A stretch of DNA of 64,000 nt from LD21 sp963715785 (GTDB lineage: Bacteria; Bacteroidota; Bacteroidia; Bacteroidales; VadinHA17), in NCBI GenBank assembly GCA_963715785.1, contig OY970276.1, forward strand, positions 4,712,001 through 4,776,000, written 5' to 3'. Within the stretch, counting starts at the first letter, position 1. Each line of letters starts with the position of its first letter. The notes beneath the pieces were generated by a model. The model saw only the letters and a list, made by a program, of their open reading frames with translations. It was not told the DNA's origin and made no database searches. The position numbers and the translations under genes were made by a program. Positions 55,818 through 62,513 of the stretch are shown here, piece after piece.

Positions 55818-56090
55818 ATGTTTTATGTTTACATATTAGAAGCAGAAGAGAGTAAAAGATATTATATCGGACAGACTGAAAACCTTGATGAAAGAGTAAA
55901 ATGTCACAATGAAGGCAGAAATCTATCCACTAAGGCTTATATTCCATGGCATTTGAAATGGTGGAAAGAATTTGAAACCAGATCTGAGGCAGTTAAGACA
56001 GAGAGTAAATTGAAAAGCATAAAAAAGAGAGTGGGTTTAGAAAAGTTTGTAAAGGAAAATAATTTTTCGGGGTGTGGCGCAGTTGGCTAG
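55818..56090 (+). CDS. GIY-YIG nuclease-family protein, C-terminus encoded by a tRNA 5' half
   Basis: 90 aa, single-domain GIY-YIG protein of the UPF0213 type. Y5 (VYI), YIG at 16-18, R26, H30 and E62 stand where the catalytic Tyr, Gly, Arg, His and metal-binding Glu of the fold are expected, so activity is plausible. The last seven residues (SGCGAVG) and the stop are written by the first 84-bp tRNA-like repeat: the stop is the TAG of the D-loop. It is a diverged homologue of the array proteins downstream, with the same catalytic positions. No Shine-Dalgarno; A/T-rich leader. Confidence 0.85.
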   Translation: MFYVYILEAEESKRYYIGQTENLDERVKCHNEGRNLSTKAYIPWHLKWWKEFETRSEAVKTESKLKSIKKRVGLEKFVKENNFSGCGAVG

Positions 56091-56403
56091 CGCATCACGC
56101 TGGAGCGTGAGGGTCGTCTGAATAGAAGACTTGAATAGTCAAATATAATATCGGGGTGTGGCGCAGTTGGCTAGCGCATCACGCTGGAGCGTGAGGGTCG
56201 TCTGAATAGAAGACTTGAATAGTCAAATATAATATCGGGGTGTGGCGCAGTTGGCTAGCGCATCACGCTGGAGCGTGAGGGTCGTCTGAATAGAAGACTT
56301 GAATAGTCAAATATAATATCGGGGTGTGGCGCAGTTGGCTAGCGCATCACGCTGGAGCGTGAGGGTCGTCTGAATAGAAGACTTGAATAGTCAAATATAA
56401 TAT
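56068..56403 (+). repeat. Four tandem 84-bp repeats of a tRNA-Pro 5' half
   Basis: Units begin at 56068, 56152, 56236 and 56320, each exactly 84 bp, and the intact tRNA-Pro follows in the same phase at 56404. Each unit has the tRNA acceptor 5' strand and D-arm, then a hairpin with stem TCACGC/GCGTGA and loop TGGA in place of the anticodon arm (first copy 56095-56110), then GGGTCGTCTG, where the tRNA resemblance stops. The last 31 bases of each unit are A/T-rich and replace the T-arm. These cannot fold as tRNAs. The first unit also supplies the end of the GIY-YIG gene at 55818. Confidence 0.95.
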
Positions 56404-56477
56404 CGGGGTGTGGCGCAGTTGGCTAGCGCACTTGCATGGGGTGCAAGGGGTCGTCTGTTCGAGTCAGATCACCCCGA
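56404..56477 (+). tRNA. tRNA-Pro(GGG)
   Basis: 74 nt. Acceptor CGGGGTG pairs fully with CACCCCG; D-stem GCGC/GCGC; anticodon stem CTTGC/GCAAG with seven-base loop ATGGGGT, anticodon GGG; variable loop GGGTC; T-stem GTCTG/CAGAT with loop TTCGAGT; discriminator A. CCA is not encoded. This is the only complete tRNA in the window and lies exactly between the 84-bp and the 342-bp repeats. Confidence 0.95.
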
Positions 56478-56485
56478 CAATATTT

Positions 56486-56511
56486 TGGGGCGGTGATTCT
56501 GCCCCATTTTT
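56486..56511 (+). terminator. Terminator of tRNA-Pro, repeated in every array unit
   Basis: TGGGGC pairs with GCCCCA around a nine-base loop, followed by five T residues. The same sequence recurs every 342 bp through the array, ending only 10 bp before each GIY-YIG start codon. Confidence 0.8.
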
Positions 56512-56521
56512 GTATATCAAA

Positions 56522-56770
56522 ATGTATTGTACTTATATCCTCTTCAGCCAGAAGATAAATAAGTTCTATACCGGACAAACTGAAGATTTGTCTCGTCGGA
56601 TTGAAGAACACAATCGTGGTAAAACTTCTTTCCTTGCTTCGGGTATACCCTGGAATCTAATGTATTCTAAAGAGTTTGGAACAAGAGCTGAAGCAATAAA
56701 TCTTGAAAAGTTTATTAAGAAAAGAGGTGCTGGCAGATTTCTTAAAGAAAAGAATATCCTGTTGGGCTAG
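56522..56770 (+). CDS. Array GIY-YIG nuclease-family protein, unit 1
   Basis: 82 aa. TYI at 4-6, YTG at 16-18 (Thr replaces the usual Ile of YIG), R26, H30, E62; otherwise the complete small GIY-YIG fold. The ATG at 56522 is preferred because it opens the fold directly; longer frames read back through the tRNA. The last residues LLG and the TAG stop coincide with the tRNA D-loop sequence. Unit 1 has Gly53, Tyr48, and CGC after the stop. tRNA 3' fragment at 56767-56819. The start lies 10 bp past a terminator, with no room for a promoter. Confidence 0.85.
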   Translation: MYCTYILFSQKINKFYTGQTEDLSRRIEEHNRGKTSFLASGIPWNLMYSKEFGTRAEAINLEKFIKKRGAGRFLKEKNILLG

Positions 56771-56863
56771 CGCATCACGCAAGGCGTGAGGGTCGTCTGT
56801 TCGAGTCAGATCACCCCGACAATATTTTGGGGCGGTGATTCTGCCCCATTTTTGTATATCAAA

Positions 56864-57112
56864 ATGTATTGTACTTATATCCTCTTCAGCCAGAAGATAA
56901 ATAAGTTCTATACCGGACAAACTGAAGATTTGTCTCGTCGGATTGAAGAACACAATCGTGGTAAAACTTCTTTCCTTGCTTCGGGTATACCCTGGAATCT
57001 AATGTATTCTAAAGAGTTTGGAACAAGAGCTGAAGCAATAAATCTTGAAAAGTTTATTAAGAAAAGAGGTGCTGGCAGATTTCTTAAAGAAAAGAATATC
57101 CTGTTGGGCTAG
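56864..57112 (+). CDS. Array GIY-YIG nuclease-family protein, unit 2
   Basis: 82 aa, same protein as unit 1 (Gly53, Tyr48). AGC replaces CGC after the stop codon, breaking the D-stem sequence. tRNA 3' fragment at 57109-57161. Confidence 0.85.
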   Translation: MYCTYILFSQKINKFYTGQTEDLSRRIEEHNRGKTSFLASGIPWNLMYSKEFGTRAEAINLEKFIKKRGAGRFLKEKNILLG

Positions 57113-57205
57113 AGCATCACGCAAGGCGTGAGGGTCGTCTGTTCGAGTCAGATCACCCCGACAATATTTTGGGGCGGTGATTCTGCCCCATTTTTGTATA
57201 TCAAA

Positions 57206-57454
57206 ATGTATTGTACTTATATCCTCTTCAGCCAGAAGATAAATAAGTTCTATACCGGACAAACTGAAGATTTGTCTCGTCGGATTGAAGAACACAATCG
57301 TGGTAAAACTTCTTTCCTTGCTTCGGGTATACCCTGGAATCTAATGTATTCTAAAGAGTTTGGAACTAGAGCTGAAGCAATAAATCTTGAAAAGTTTATT
57401 AAGAAAAGAGGTGCTGGCAGATTTCTTAAAGAAAAGAATATCCTGTTGGGCTAG
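57206..57454 (+). CDS. Array GIY-YIG nuclease-family protein, unit 3
   Basis: 82 aa, same protein as unit 1; carries the silent ACT codon at residue 54, shared only with unit 9. CGC after the stop. tRNA 3' fragment at 57451-57503. Confidence 0.85.
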   Translation: MYCTYILFSQKINKFYTGQTEDLSRRIEEHNRGKTSFLASGIPWNLMYSKEFGTRAEAINLEKFIKKRGAGRFLKEKNILLG

Positions 57455-57547
57455 CGCATCACGCAAGGCGTGAGGGTCGTCTGTTCGAGTCAGATCACCC
57501 CGACAATATTTTGGGGCGGTGATTCTGCCCCATTTTTGTATATCAAA

Positions 57548-57796
57548 ATGTATTGTACTTATATCCTCTTCAGCCAGAAGATAAATAAGTTCTATACCGG
57601 ACAAACTGAAGATTTGTCTCGTCGGATTGAAGAACACAATCGTGGTAAAACTTCTTTCCTTGCTTCGGGTATACCCTGGAATCTAATGTATTCTAAAGAG
57701 TTTAGAACAAGAGCTGAAGCAATAAATCTTGAAAAGTTTATTAAGAAAAGAGGTGCTGGCAGATTTCTTAAAGAAAAGAATATCCTGTTGGGCTAG
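57548..57796 (+). CDS. Array GIY-YIG nuclease-family protein, unit 4
   Basis: 82 aa with Arg53 instead of Gly53. AGC after the stop. tRNA 3' fragment at 57793-57845. Matches unit 10 at all tracked sites. Confidence 0.85.
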   Translation: MYCTYILFSQKINKFYTGQTEDLSRRIEEHNRGKTSFLASGIPWNLMYSKEFRTRAEAINLEKFIKKRGAGRFLKEKNILLG

Positions 57797-57889
57797 AGCA
57801 TCACGCAAGGCGTGAGGGTCGTCTGTTCGAGTCAGATCACCCCGACAATATTTTGGGGCGGTGATTCTGCCCCATTTTTGTATATCAAA

Positions 57890-58138
57890 ATGTATTGTAC
57901 TTATATCCTCTTCAGCCAGAAGATAAATAAGTTCTATACCGGACAAACTGAAGATTTGTCTCGTCGGATTGAAGAACACAATCGTGGTAAAACTTCTTTC
58001 CTTGCTTCGGGTATACCCTGGAATCTAATGTTTTCTAAAGAGTTTGGAACAAGAGCTGAAGCAATAAATCTTGAAAAGTTTATTAAGAAAAGAGGTGCTG
58101 GCAGATTTCTTAAAGAAAAGAATATCCTGTTGGGCTAG
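57890..58138 (+). CDS. Array GIY-YIG nuclease-family protein, unit 5
   Basis: 82 aa with Phe48 in place of Tyr48, shared only with unit 11; Gly53. CGC after the stop. tRNA 3' fragment at 58135-58187. Confidence 0.85.
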   Translation: MYCTYILFSQKINKFYTGQTEDLSRRIEEHNRGKTSFLASGIPWNLMFSKEFGTRAEAINLEKFIKKRGAGRFLKEKNILLG

Positions 58139-58231
58139 CGCATCACGCAAGGCGTGAGGGTCGTCTGTTCGAGTCAGATCACCCCGACAATATTTTGGGG
58201 CGGTGATTCTGCCCCATTTTTGTATATCAAA

Positions 58232-58480
58232 ATGTATTGTACTTATATCCTCTTCAGCCAGAAGATAAATAAGTTCTATACCGGACAAACTGAAGATTTG
58301 TCTCGTCGGATTGAAGAACACAATCGTGGTAAAACTTCTTTCCTTGCTTCGGGTATACCCTGGAATCTAATGTATTCTAAAGAGTTTAGAACAAGAGCTG
58401 AAGCAATAAATCTTGAAAAGTTTATTAAGAAAAGAGGTGCTGGCAGATTTCTTAAAGAAAAGAATATCCTGTTGGGCTAG
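58232..58480 (+). CDS. Array GIY-YIG nuclease-family protein, unit 6
   Basis: 82 aa with Arg53. AGC after the stop. tRNA 3' fragment at 58477-58529, the end of the first higher-order repeat. Confidence 0.85.
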   Translation: MYCTYILFSQKINKFYTGQTEDLSRRIEEHNRGKTSFLASGIPWNLMYSKEFRTRAEAINLEKFIKKRGAGRFLKEKNILLG

Positions 58481-58573
58481 AGCATCACGCAAGGCGTGAG
58501 GGTCGTCTGTTCGAGTCAGATCACCCCGACAATATTTTGGGGCGGTGATTCTGCCCCATTTTTGTATATCAAA

Positions 58574-58822
58574 ATGTATTGTACTTATATCCTCTTCAGC
58601 CAGAAGATAAATAAGTTCTATACCGGACAAACTGAAGATTTGTCTCGTCGGATTGAAGAACACAATCGTGGTAAAACTTCTTTCCTTGCTTCGGGTATAC
58701 CCTGGAATCTAATGTATTCTAAAGAGTTTGGAACAAGAGCTGAAGCAATAAATCTTGAAAAGTTTATTAAGAAAAGAGGTGCTGGCAGATTTCTTAAAGA
58801 AAAGAATATCCTGTTGGGCTAG
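58574..58822 (+). CDS. Array GIY-YIG nuclease-family protein, unit 7
   Basis: 82 aa, Gly53, Tyr48, CGC after the stop: same as unit 1. tRNA 3' fragment at 58819-58871. First unit of the second higher-order repeat. Confidence 0.85.
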   Translation: MYCTYILFSQKINKFYTGQTEDLSRRIEEHNRGKTSFLASGIPWNLMYSKEFGTRAEAINLEKFIKKRGAGRFLKEKNILLG

Positions 58823-58915
58823 CGCATCACGCAAGGCGTGAGGGTCGTCTGTTCGAGTCAGATCACCCCGACAATATTTTGGGGCGGTGATTCTGCCCCA
58901 TTTTTGTATATCAAA

Positions 58916-59164
58916 ATGTATTGTACTTATATCCTCTTCAGCCAGAAGATAAATAAGTTCTATACCGGACAAACTGAAGATTTGTCTCGTCGGATTGAAG
59001 AACACAATCGTGGTAAAACTTCTTTCCTTGCTTCGGGTATACCCTGGAATCTAATGTATTCTAAAGAGTTTGGAACAAGAGCTGAAGCAATAAATCTTGA
59101 AAAGTTTATTAAGAAAAGAGGTGCTGGCAGATTTCTTAAAGAAAAGAATATCCTGTTGGGCTAG
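58916..59164 (+). CDS. Array GIY-YIG nuclease-family protein, unit 8
   Basis: 82 aa, Gly53, AGC after the stop: same as unit 2. tRNA 3' fragment at 59161-59213. Confidence 0.85.
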   Translation: MYCTYILFSQKINKFYTGQTEDLSRRIEEHNRGKTSFLASGIPWNLMYSKEFGTRAEAINLEKFIKKRGAGRFLKEKNILLG

Positions 59165-59257
59165 AGCATCACGCAAGGCGTGAGGGTCGTCTGTTCGAGT
59201 CAGATCACCCCGACAATATTTTGGGGCGGTGATTCTGCCCCATTTTTGTATATCAAA

Positions 59258-59506
59258 ATGTATTGTACTTATATCCTCTTCAGCCAGAAGATAAATAAGT
59301 TCTATACCGGACAAACTGAAGATTTGTCTCGTCGGATTGAAGAACACAATCGTGGTAAAACTTCTTTCCTTGCTTCGGGTATACCCTGGAATCTAATGTA
59401 TTCTAAAGAGTTTGGAACTAGAGCTGAAGCAATAAATCTTGAAAAGTTTATTAAGAAAAGAGGTGCTGGCAGATTTCTTAAAGAAAAGAATATCCTGTTG
59501 GGCTAG
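59258..59506 (+). CDS. Array GIY-YIG nuclease-family protein, unit 9
   Basis: 82 aa, Gly53 with the rare ACT codon next to it, CGC after the stop: same as unit 3. tRNA 3' fragment at 59503-59555. Confidence 0.85.
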   Translation: MYCTYILFSQKINKFYTGQTEDLSRRIEEHNRGKTSFLASGIPWNLMYSKEFGTRAEAINLEKFIKKRGAGRFLKEKNILLG

Positions 59507-59599
59507 CGCATCACGCAAGGCGTGAGGGTCGTCTGTTCGAGTCAGATCACCCCGACAATATTTTGGGGCGGTGATTCTGCCCCATTTTTGTATATCAAA

Positions 59600-59848
59600 A
59601 TGTATTGTACTTATATCCTCTTCAGCCAGAAGATAAATAAGTTCTATACCGGACAAACTGAAGATTTGTCTCGTCGGATTGAAGAACACAATCGTGGTAA
59701 AACTTCTTTCCTTGCTTCGGGTATACCCTGGAATCTAATGTATTCTAAAGAGTTTAGAACAAGAGCTGAAGCAATAAATCTTGAAAAGTTTATTAAGAAA
59801 AGAGGTGCTGGCAGATTTCTTAAAGAAAAGAATATCCTGTTGGGCTAG
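59600..59848 (+). CDS. Array GIY-YIG nuclease-family protein, unit 10
   Basis: 82 aa, Arg53, AGC after the stop: same as unit 4. tRNA 3' fragment at 59845-59897. Confidence 0.85.
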   Translation: MYCTYILFSQKINKFYTGQTEDLSRRIEEHNRGKTSFLASGIPWNLMYSKEFRTRAEAINLEKFIKKRGAGRFLKEKNILLG

Positions 59849-59941
59849 AGCATCACGCAAGGCGTGAGGGTCGTCTGTTCGAGTCAGATCACCCCGACAA
59901 TATTTTGGGGCGGTGATTCTGCCCCATTTTTGTATATCAAA

Positions 59942-60190
59942 ATGTATTGTACTTATATCCTCTTCAGCCAGAAGATAAATAAGTTCTATACCGGACAAAC
60001 TGAAGATTTGTCTCGTCGGATTGAAGAACACAATCGTGGTAAAACTTCTTTCCTTGCTTCGGGTATACCCTGGAATCTAATGTTTTCTAAAGAGTTTGGA
60101 ACAAGAGCTGAAGCAATAAATCTTGAAAAGTTTATTAAGAAAAGAGGTGCTGGCAGATTTCTTAAAGAAAAGAATATCCTGTTGGGCTAG
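59942..60190 (+). CDS. Array GIY-YIG nuclease-family protein, unit 11
   Basis: 82 aa, Phe48 and Gly53, CGC after the stop: same as unit 5. tRNA 3' fragment at 60187-60239. Confidence 0.85.
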   Translation: MYCTYILFSQKINKFYTGQTEDLSRRIEEHNRGKTSFLASGIPWNLMFSKEFGTRAEAINLEKFIKKRGAGRFLKEKNILLG

Positions 60191-60283
60191 CGCATCACGC
60201 AAGGCGTGAGGGTCGTCTGTTCGAGTCAGATCACCCCGACAATATTTTGGGGCGGTGATTCTGCCCCATTTTTGTATATCAAA

Positions 60284-60532
60284 ATGTATTGTACTTATAT
60301 CCTCTTCAGCCAGAAGATAAATAAGTTCTATACCGGACAAACTGAAGATTTGTCTCGTCGGATTGAAGAACACAATCGTGGTAAAACTTCTTTCCTTGCT
60401 TCGGGTATACCCTGGAATCTAATGTATTCTAAAGAGTTTAGAACAAGAGCTGAAGCAATAAATCTTGAAAAGTTTATTAAGAAAAGAGGTGCTGGCAGAT
60501 TTCTTAAAGAAAAGAATATCCTGTTGGGCTAG
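60284..60532 (+). CDS. Array GIY-YIG nuclease-family protein, unit 12
   Basis: 82 aa, Arg53, AGC after the stop: same as unit 6. tRNA 3' fragment at 60529-60581, the end of the second higher-order repeat. Confidence 0.85.
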   Translation: MYCTYILFSQKINKFYTGQTEDLSRRIEEHNRGKTSFLASGIPWNLMYSKEFRTRAEAINLEKFIKKRGAGRFLKEKNILLG

Positions 60533-60625
60533 AGCATCACGCAAGGCGTGAGGGTCGTCTGTTCGAGTCAGATCACCCCGACAATATTTTGGGGCGGTGA
60601 TTCTGCCCCATTTTTGTATATCAAA

Positions 60626-60874
60626 ATGTATTGTACTTATATCCTCTTCAGCCAGAAGATAAATAAGTTCTATACCGGACAAACTGAAGATTTGTCTCGT
60701 CGGATTGAAGAACACAATCGTGGTAAAACTTCTTTCCTTGCTTCGGGTATACCCTGGAATCTAATGTATTCTAAAGAGTTTAGAACAAGAGCTGAAGCAA
60801 TAAATCTTGAAAAGTTTATTAAGAAAAGAGGTGCTGGCAGATTTCTTAAAGAAAAGAATATCCTGTTGGGCTAG
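60626..60874 (+). CDS. Array GIY-YIG nuclease-family protein, unit 13
   Basis: 82 aa, Arg53 with CGC after the stop, a combination not found in units 1-12. tRNA 3' fragment at 60871-60923. Confidence 0.85.
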   Translation: MYCTYILFSQKINKFYTGQTEDLSRRIEEHNRGKTSFLASGIPWNLMYSKEFRTRAEAINLEKFIKKRGAGRFLKEKNILLG

Positions 60875-60967
60875 CGCATCACGCAAGGCGTGAGGGTCGT
60901 CTGTTCGAGTCAGATCACCCCGACAATATTTTGGGGCGGTGATTCTGCCCCATTTTTGTATATCAAA

Positions 60968-61216
60968 ATGTATTGTACTTATATCCTCTTCAGCCAGAAG
61001 ATAAATAAGTTCTATACCGGACAAACTGAAGATTTGTCTCGTCGGATTGAAGAACACAATCGTGGTAAAACTTCTTTCCTTGCTTCGGGTATACCCTGGA
61101 ATCTAATGTATTCTAAAGAGTTTAGAACAAGAGCTGAAGCAATAAATCTTGAAAAGTTTATTAAGAAAAGAGGTGCTGGCAGATTTCTTAAAGAAAAGAA
61201 TATCCTGTTGGGCTAG
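60968..61216 (+). CDS. Array GIY-YIG nuclease-family protein, unit 14
   Basis: 82 aa, Arg53 with CGC after the stop, same as unit 13; the pair breaks the CGC/AGC alternation. tRNA 3' fragment at 61213-61265. Confidence 0.85.
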   Translation: MYCTYILFSQKINKFYTGQTEDLSRRIEEHNRGKTSFLASGIPWNLMYSKEFRTRAEAINLEKFIKKRGAGRFLKEKNILLG

Positions 61217-61309
61217 CGCATCACGCAAGGCGTGAGGGTCGTCTGTTCGAGTCAGATCACCCCGACAATATTTTGGGGCGGTGATTCTGCCCCATTTTTG
61301 TATATCAAA

Positions 61310-61558
61310 ATGTATTGTACTTATATCCTCTTCAGCCAGAAGATAAATAAGTTCTATACCGGACAAACTGAAGATTTGTCTCGTCGGATTGAAGAACACA
61401 ATCGTGGTAAAACTTCTTTCCTTGCTTCAGGTATACCCTGGAATCTAATGTATTCTAAAGAGTTTGGAACAAGAGCTGAAGCAATAAATCTTGAAAAGTT
61501 TATTAAGAAAAGAGGTGCTGGCAGATTTCTTAAAGAAAAGAATATCCTGTTGGGCTAG
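61310..61558 (+). CDS. Array GIY-YIG nuclease-family protein, unit 15 (last)
   Basis: 82 aa, Gly53, AGC after the stop, with a private silent change TCG to TCA at residue 40. tRNA 3' fragment at 61555-61607 closes the array; unlike the others it is followed by a different, unique sequence beginning CTTGAAACAGG. Confidence 0.85.
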   Translation: MYCTYILFSQKINKFYTGQTEDLSRRIEEHNRGKTSFLASGIPWNLMYSKEFGTRAEAINLEKFIKKRGAGRFLKEKNILLG

Positions 61559-61620
61559 AGCATCACGCAAGGCGTGAGGGTCGTCTGTTCGAGTCAGATC
61601 ACCCCGACTTGAAACAGGAT

Positions 61621-61655
61621 GAGGGTTTGCAGAGATGCAGACCCTCTCTTGCTTT
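61621..61655 (+). terminator. Terminator-like hairpin closing the array
   Basis: Ten-pair stem (61621-61630 with 61637-61646, one T-G pair) and a six-base loop, followed by a T-rich stretch TCTTGCTTT. It would stop transcription leaving the last unit. The rest of 61656-61757 holds nothing recognisable. Confidence 0.55.
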
Positions 61656-61757
61656 AAATGCCTCTGACTACCTTTCTATAGCATTTAAAAGCCTGTCAGA
61701 TAAAAATTCGACCCAGATTATTGATCTTTTTCGCTACAAATGATTTAACTTCCGGCT

Positions 61758-62504
61758 ATGAATAGAATATTCCTGTTTGTCATTCTCGCCCTGATCACCC
61801 AGAAAGGATTATCCCAAAGTAAATTTACCTCAATTACTATTTCCCGTGATCTTGAATTAATTAAGATCTCTGATGATGCATATGTACACGTTTCATACGA
61901 CTCTCTGCCCGGATATGACCGCTACTCATCAAATGGATTAATTCTGATTGACAGGCACTCAGCATTTCTGTTTGATACTCCGACTACTGATTCATTAACA
62001 AAAACTCTTGTCACTTTTCTTAAGTCAAAGATGGGAATTAAAATTACCGGATTTATTCCAAATCACTGGCACAACGATTGTATGGGTGGTTTAGCATATT
62101 TGCAGAGTCAATCGGTTGAATCATATGCAAACCAAAAAACTATTGAGATAGCTGCAATCAAAAACCTGCCAATACCTGCCCACGGGTTTAAGGATTCTAT
62201 TCAGCTTACGCTTGGTGACAAAATGATTTACTGCTACTTCCCCGGAGCTGCGCATTCACTCGACAATATTGTGGTATGGATACCAGCGGAGAAAATCCTT
62301 TTTCCGGGATGCATGTGCAAAAGCCTGGATTCAGATAATCTTGGAAATGTTGCAGACGGAGATCCGACCAGCTATCCCGGAACCATAGAGAAAGTAATTG
62401 AAAAATTCAAGTCTGCAACGATAGTAATACCTGGACATGGGCGTATAGGAGGTATGGATCTGTTGCAGCATACCAAAGACTTGGCGGACAGATATAAAAA
62501 ATAG
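61758..62504 (+). CDS. Subclass B1-like metallo-beta-lactamase
   Basis: 248 aa with a signal peptide (about 1-19), so periplasmic. All zinc ligands of the B1 subclass are present with correct spacing: H103, H105, D107 (NHWHND), H166 (GAAHSLDN), C185 (PGCMCK) and H227 (PGHG). The substrate-contact Lys (K188, three after the Cys) and Asn (N197, twelve after the Cys) are also in the standard positions, as is the NLGN/DxxxY-type region. Activity on beta-lactams, including carbapenems, is therefore plausible, though an environmental homologue may have low activity. Length is normal. It lies 150 bp from the array end, has no adjacent regulator, and no insertion sequence is visible. Confidence 0.87.
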   Translation: MNRIFLFVILALITQKGLSQSKFTSITISRDLELIKISDDAYVHVSYDSLPGYDRYSSNGLILIDRHSAFLFDTPTTDSLTKTLVTFLKSKMGIKITGFIPNHWHNDCMGGLAYLQSQSVESYANQKTIEIAAIKNLPIPAHGFKDSIQLTLGDKMIYCYFPGAAHSLDNIVVWIPAEKILFPGCMCKSLDSDNLGNVADGDPTSYPGTIEKVIEKFKSATIVIPGHGRIGGMDLLQHTKDLADRYKK

Positions 62505-62513
62505 CAGTGCAGA

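Larger units (their letters stand above)
56478..61607 (+). repeat. Array of fifteen 342-bp units: terminator, GIY-YIG gene, tRNA-Pro 3' fragment
   Basis: The array is exactly 15 x 342 bp. Each unit begins right after the ACCCCGA end of a tRNA (fragment), then has a terminator hairpin, an 82-codon GIY-YIG gene, and 53 bp matching the tRNA-Pro from its D-loop to its 3' end. In that fragment the anticodon arm is a hairpin, stem TCACGC/GCGTGA with loop AAG. Units are near-identical; the variable sites found are Gly/Arg at protein residue 53, ACA/ACT in the next codon, Tyr/Phe at residue 48, and CGC/AGC after the stop codon. By these sites units 1-6 equal units 7-12 in order, making a 2,052-bp higher-order repeat (56478-58529 and 58530-60581). 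Confidence 0.96.

Noticed and set aside
56068..56403. Four additional functional tRNAs
   Set aside because: No T-arm or 3' acceptor strand, and the anticodon loop has the wrong size.
56408..56521. Upstream extensions of the array GIY-YIG frames (MRVVCSSQITP...)
   Set aside because: They translate the tRNA 3' fragment and terminator; the GIY-YIG fold starts at the ATG 10 bp after the terminator.
56522..56770. Group I or tRNA intron carrying a homing nuclease
   Set aside because: The tRNA is intact outside the units, the terminator lies between tRNA end and gene, and the insert junction is in the D-loop, not the anticodon loop. No intron core was seen.
56657..56953. 98-aa minus-strand frames repeated through the array (ending about every 342 bp), with GDLTRTDDP in them
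   Set aside because: They are the antisense of the GIY-YIG gene plus the tRNA T-arm; the GDLTRTDDP peptide is simply the tRNA-Pro 3' half read backwards. Identical periodicity follows from the repeat, not from coding.
56068..61607. CRISPR array
   Set aside because: Units are 84 or 342 bp, without unique spacers, and contain genes and tRNA pieces; no cas genes are present.
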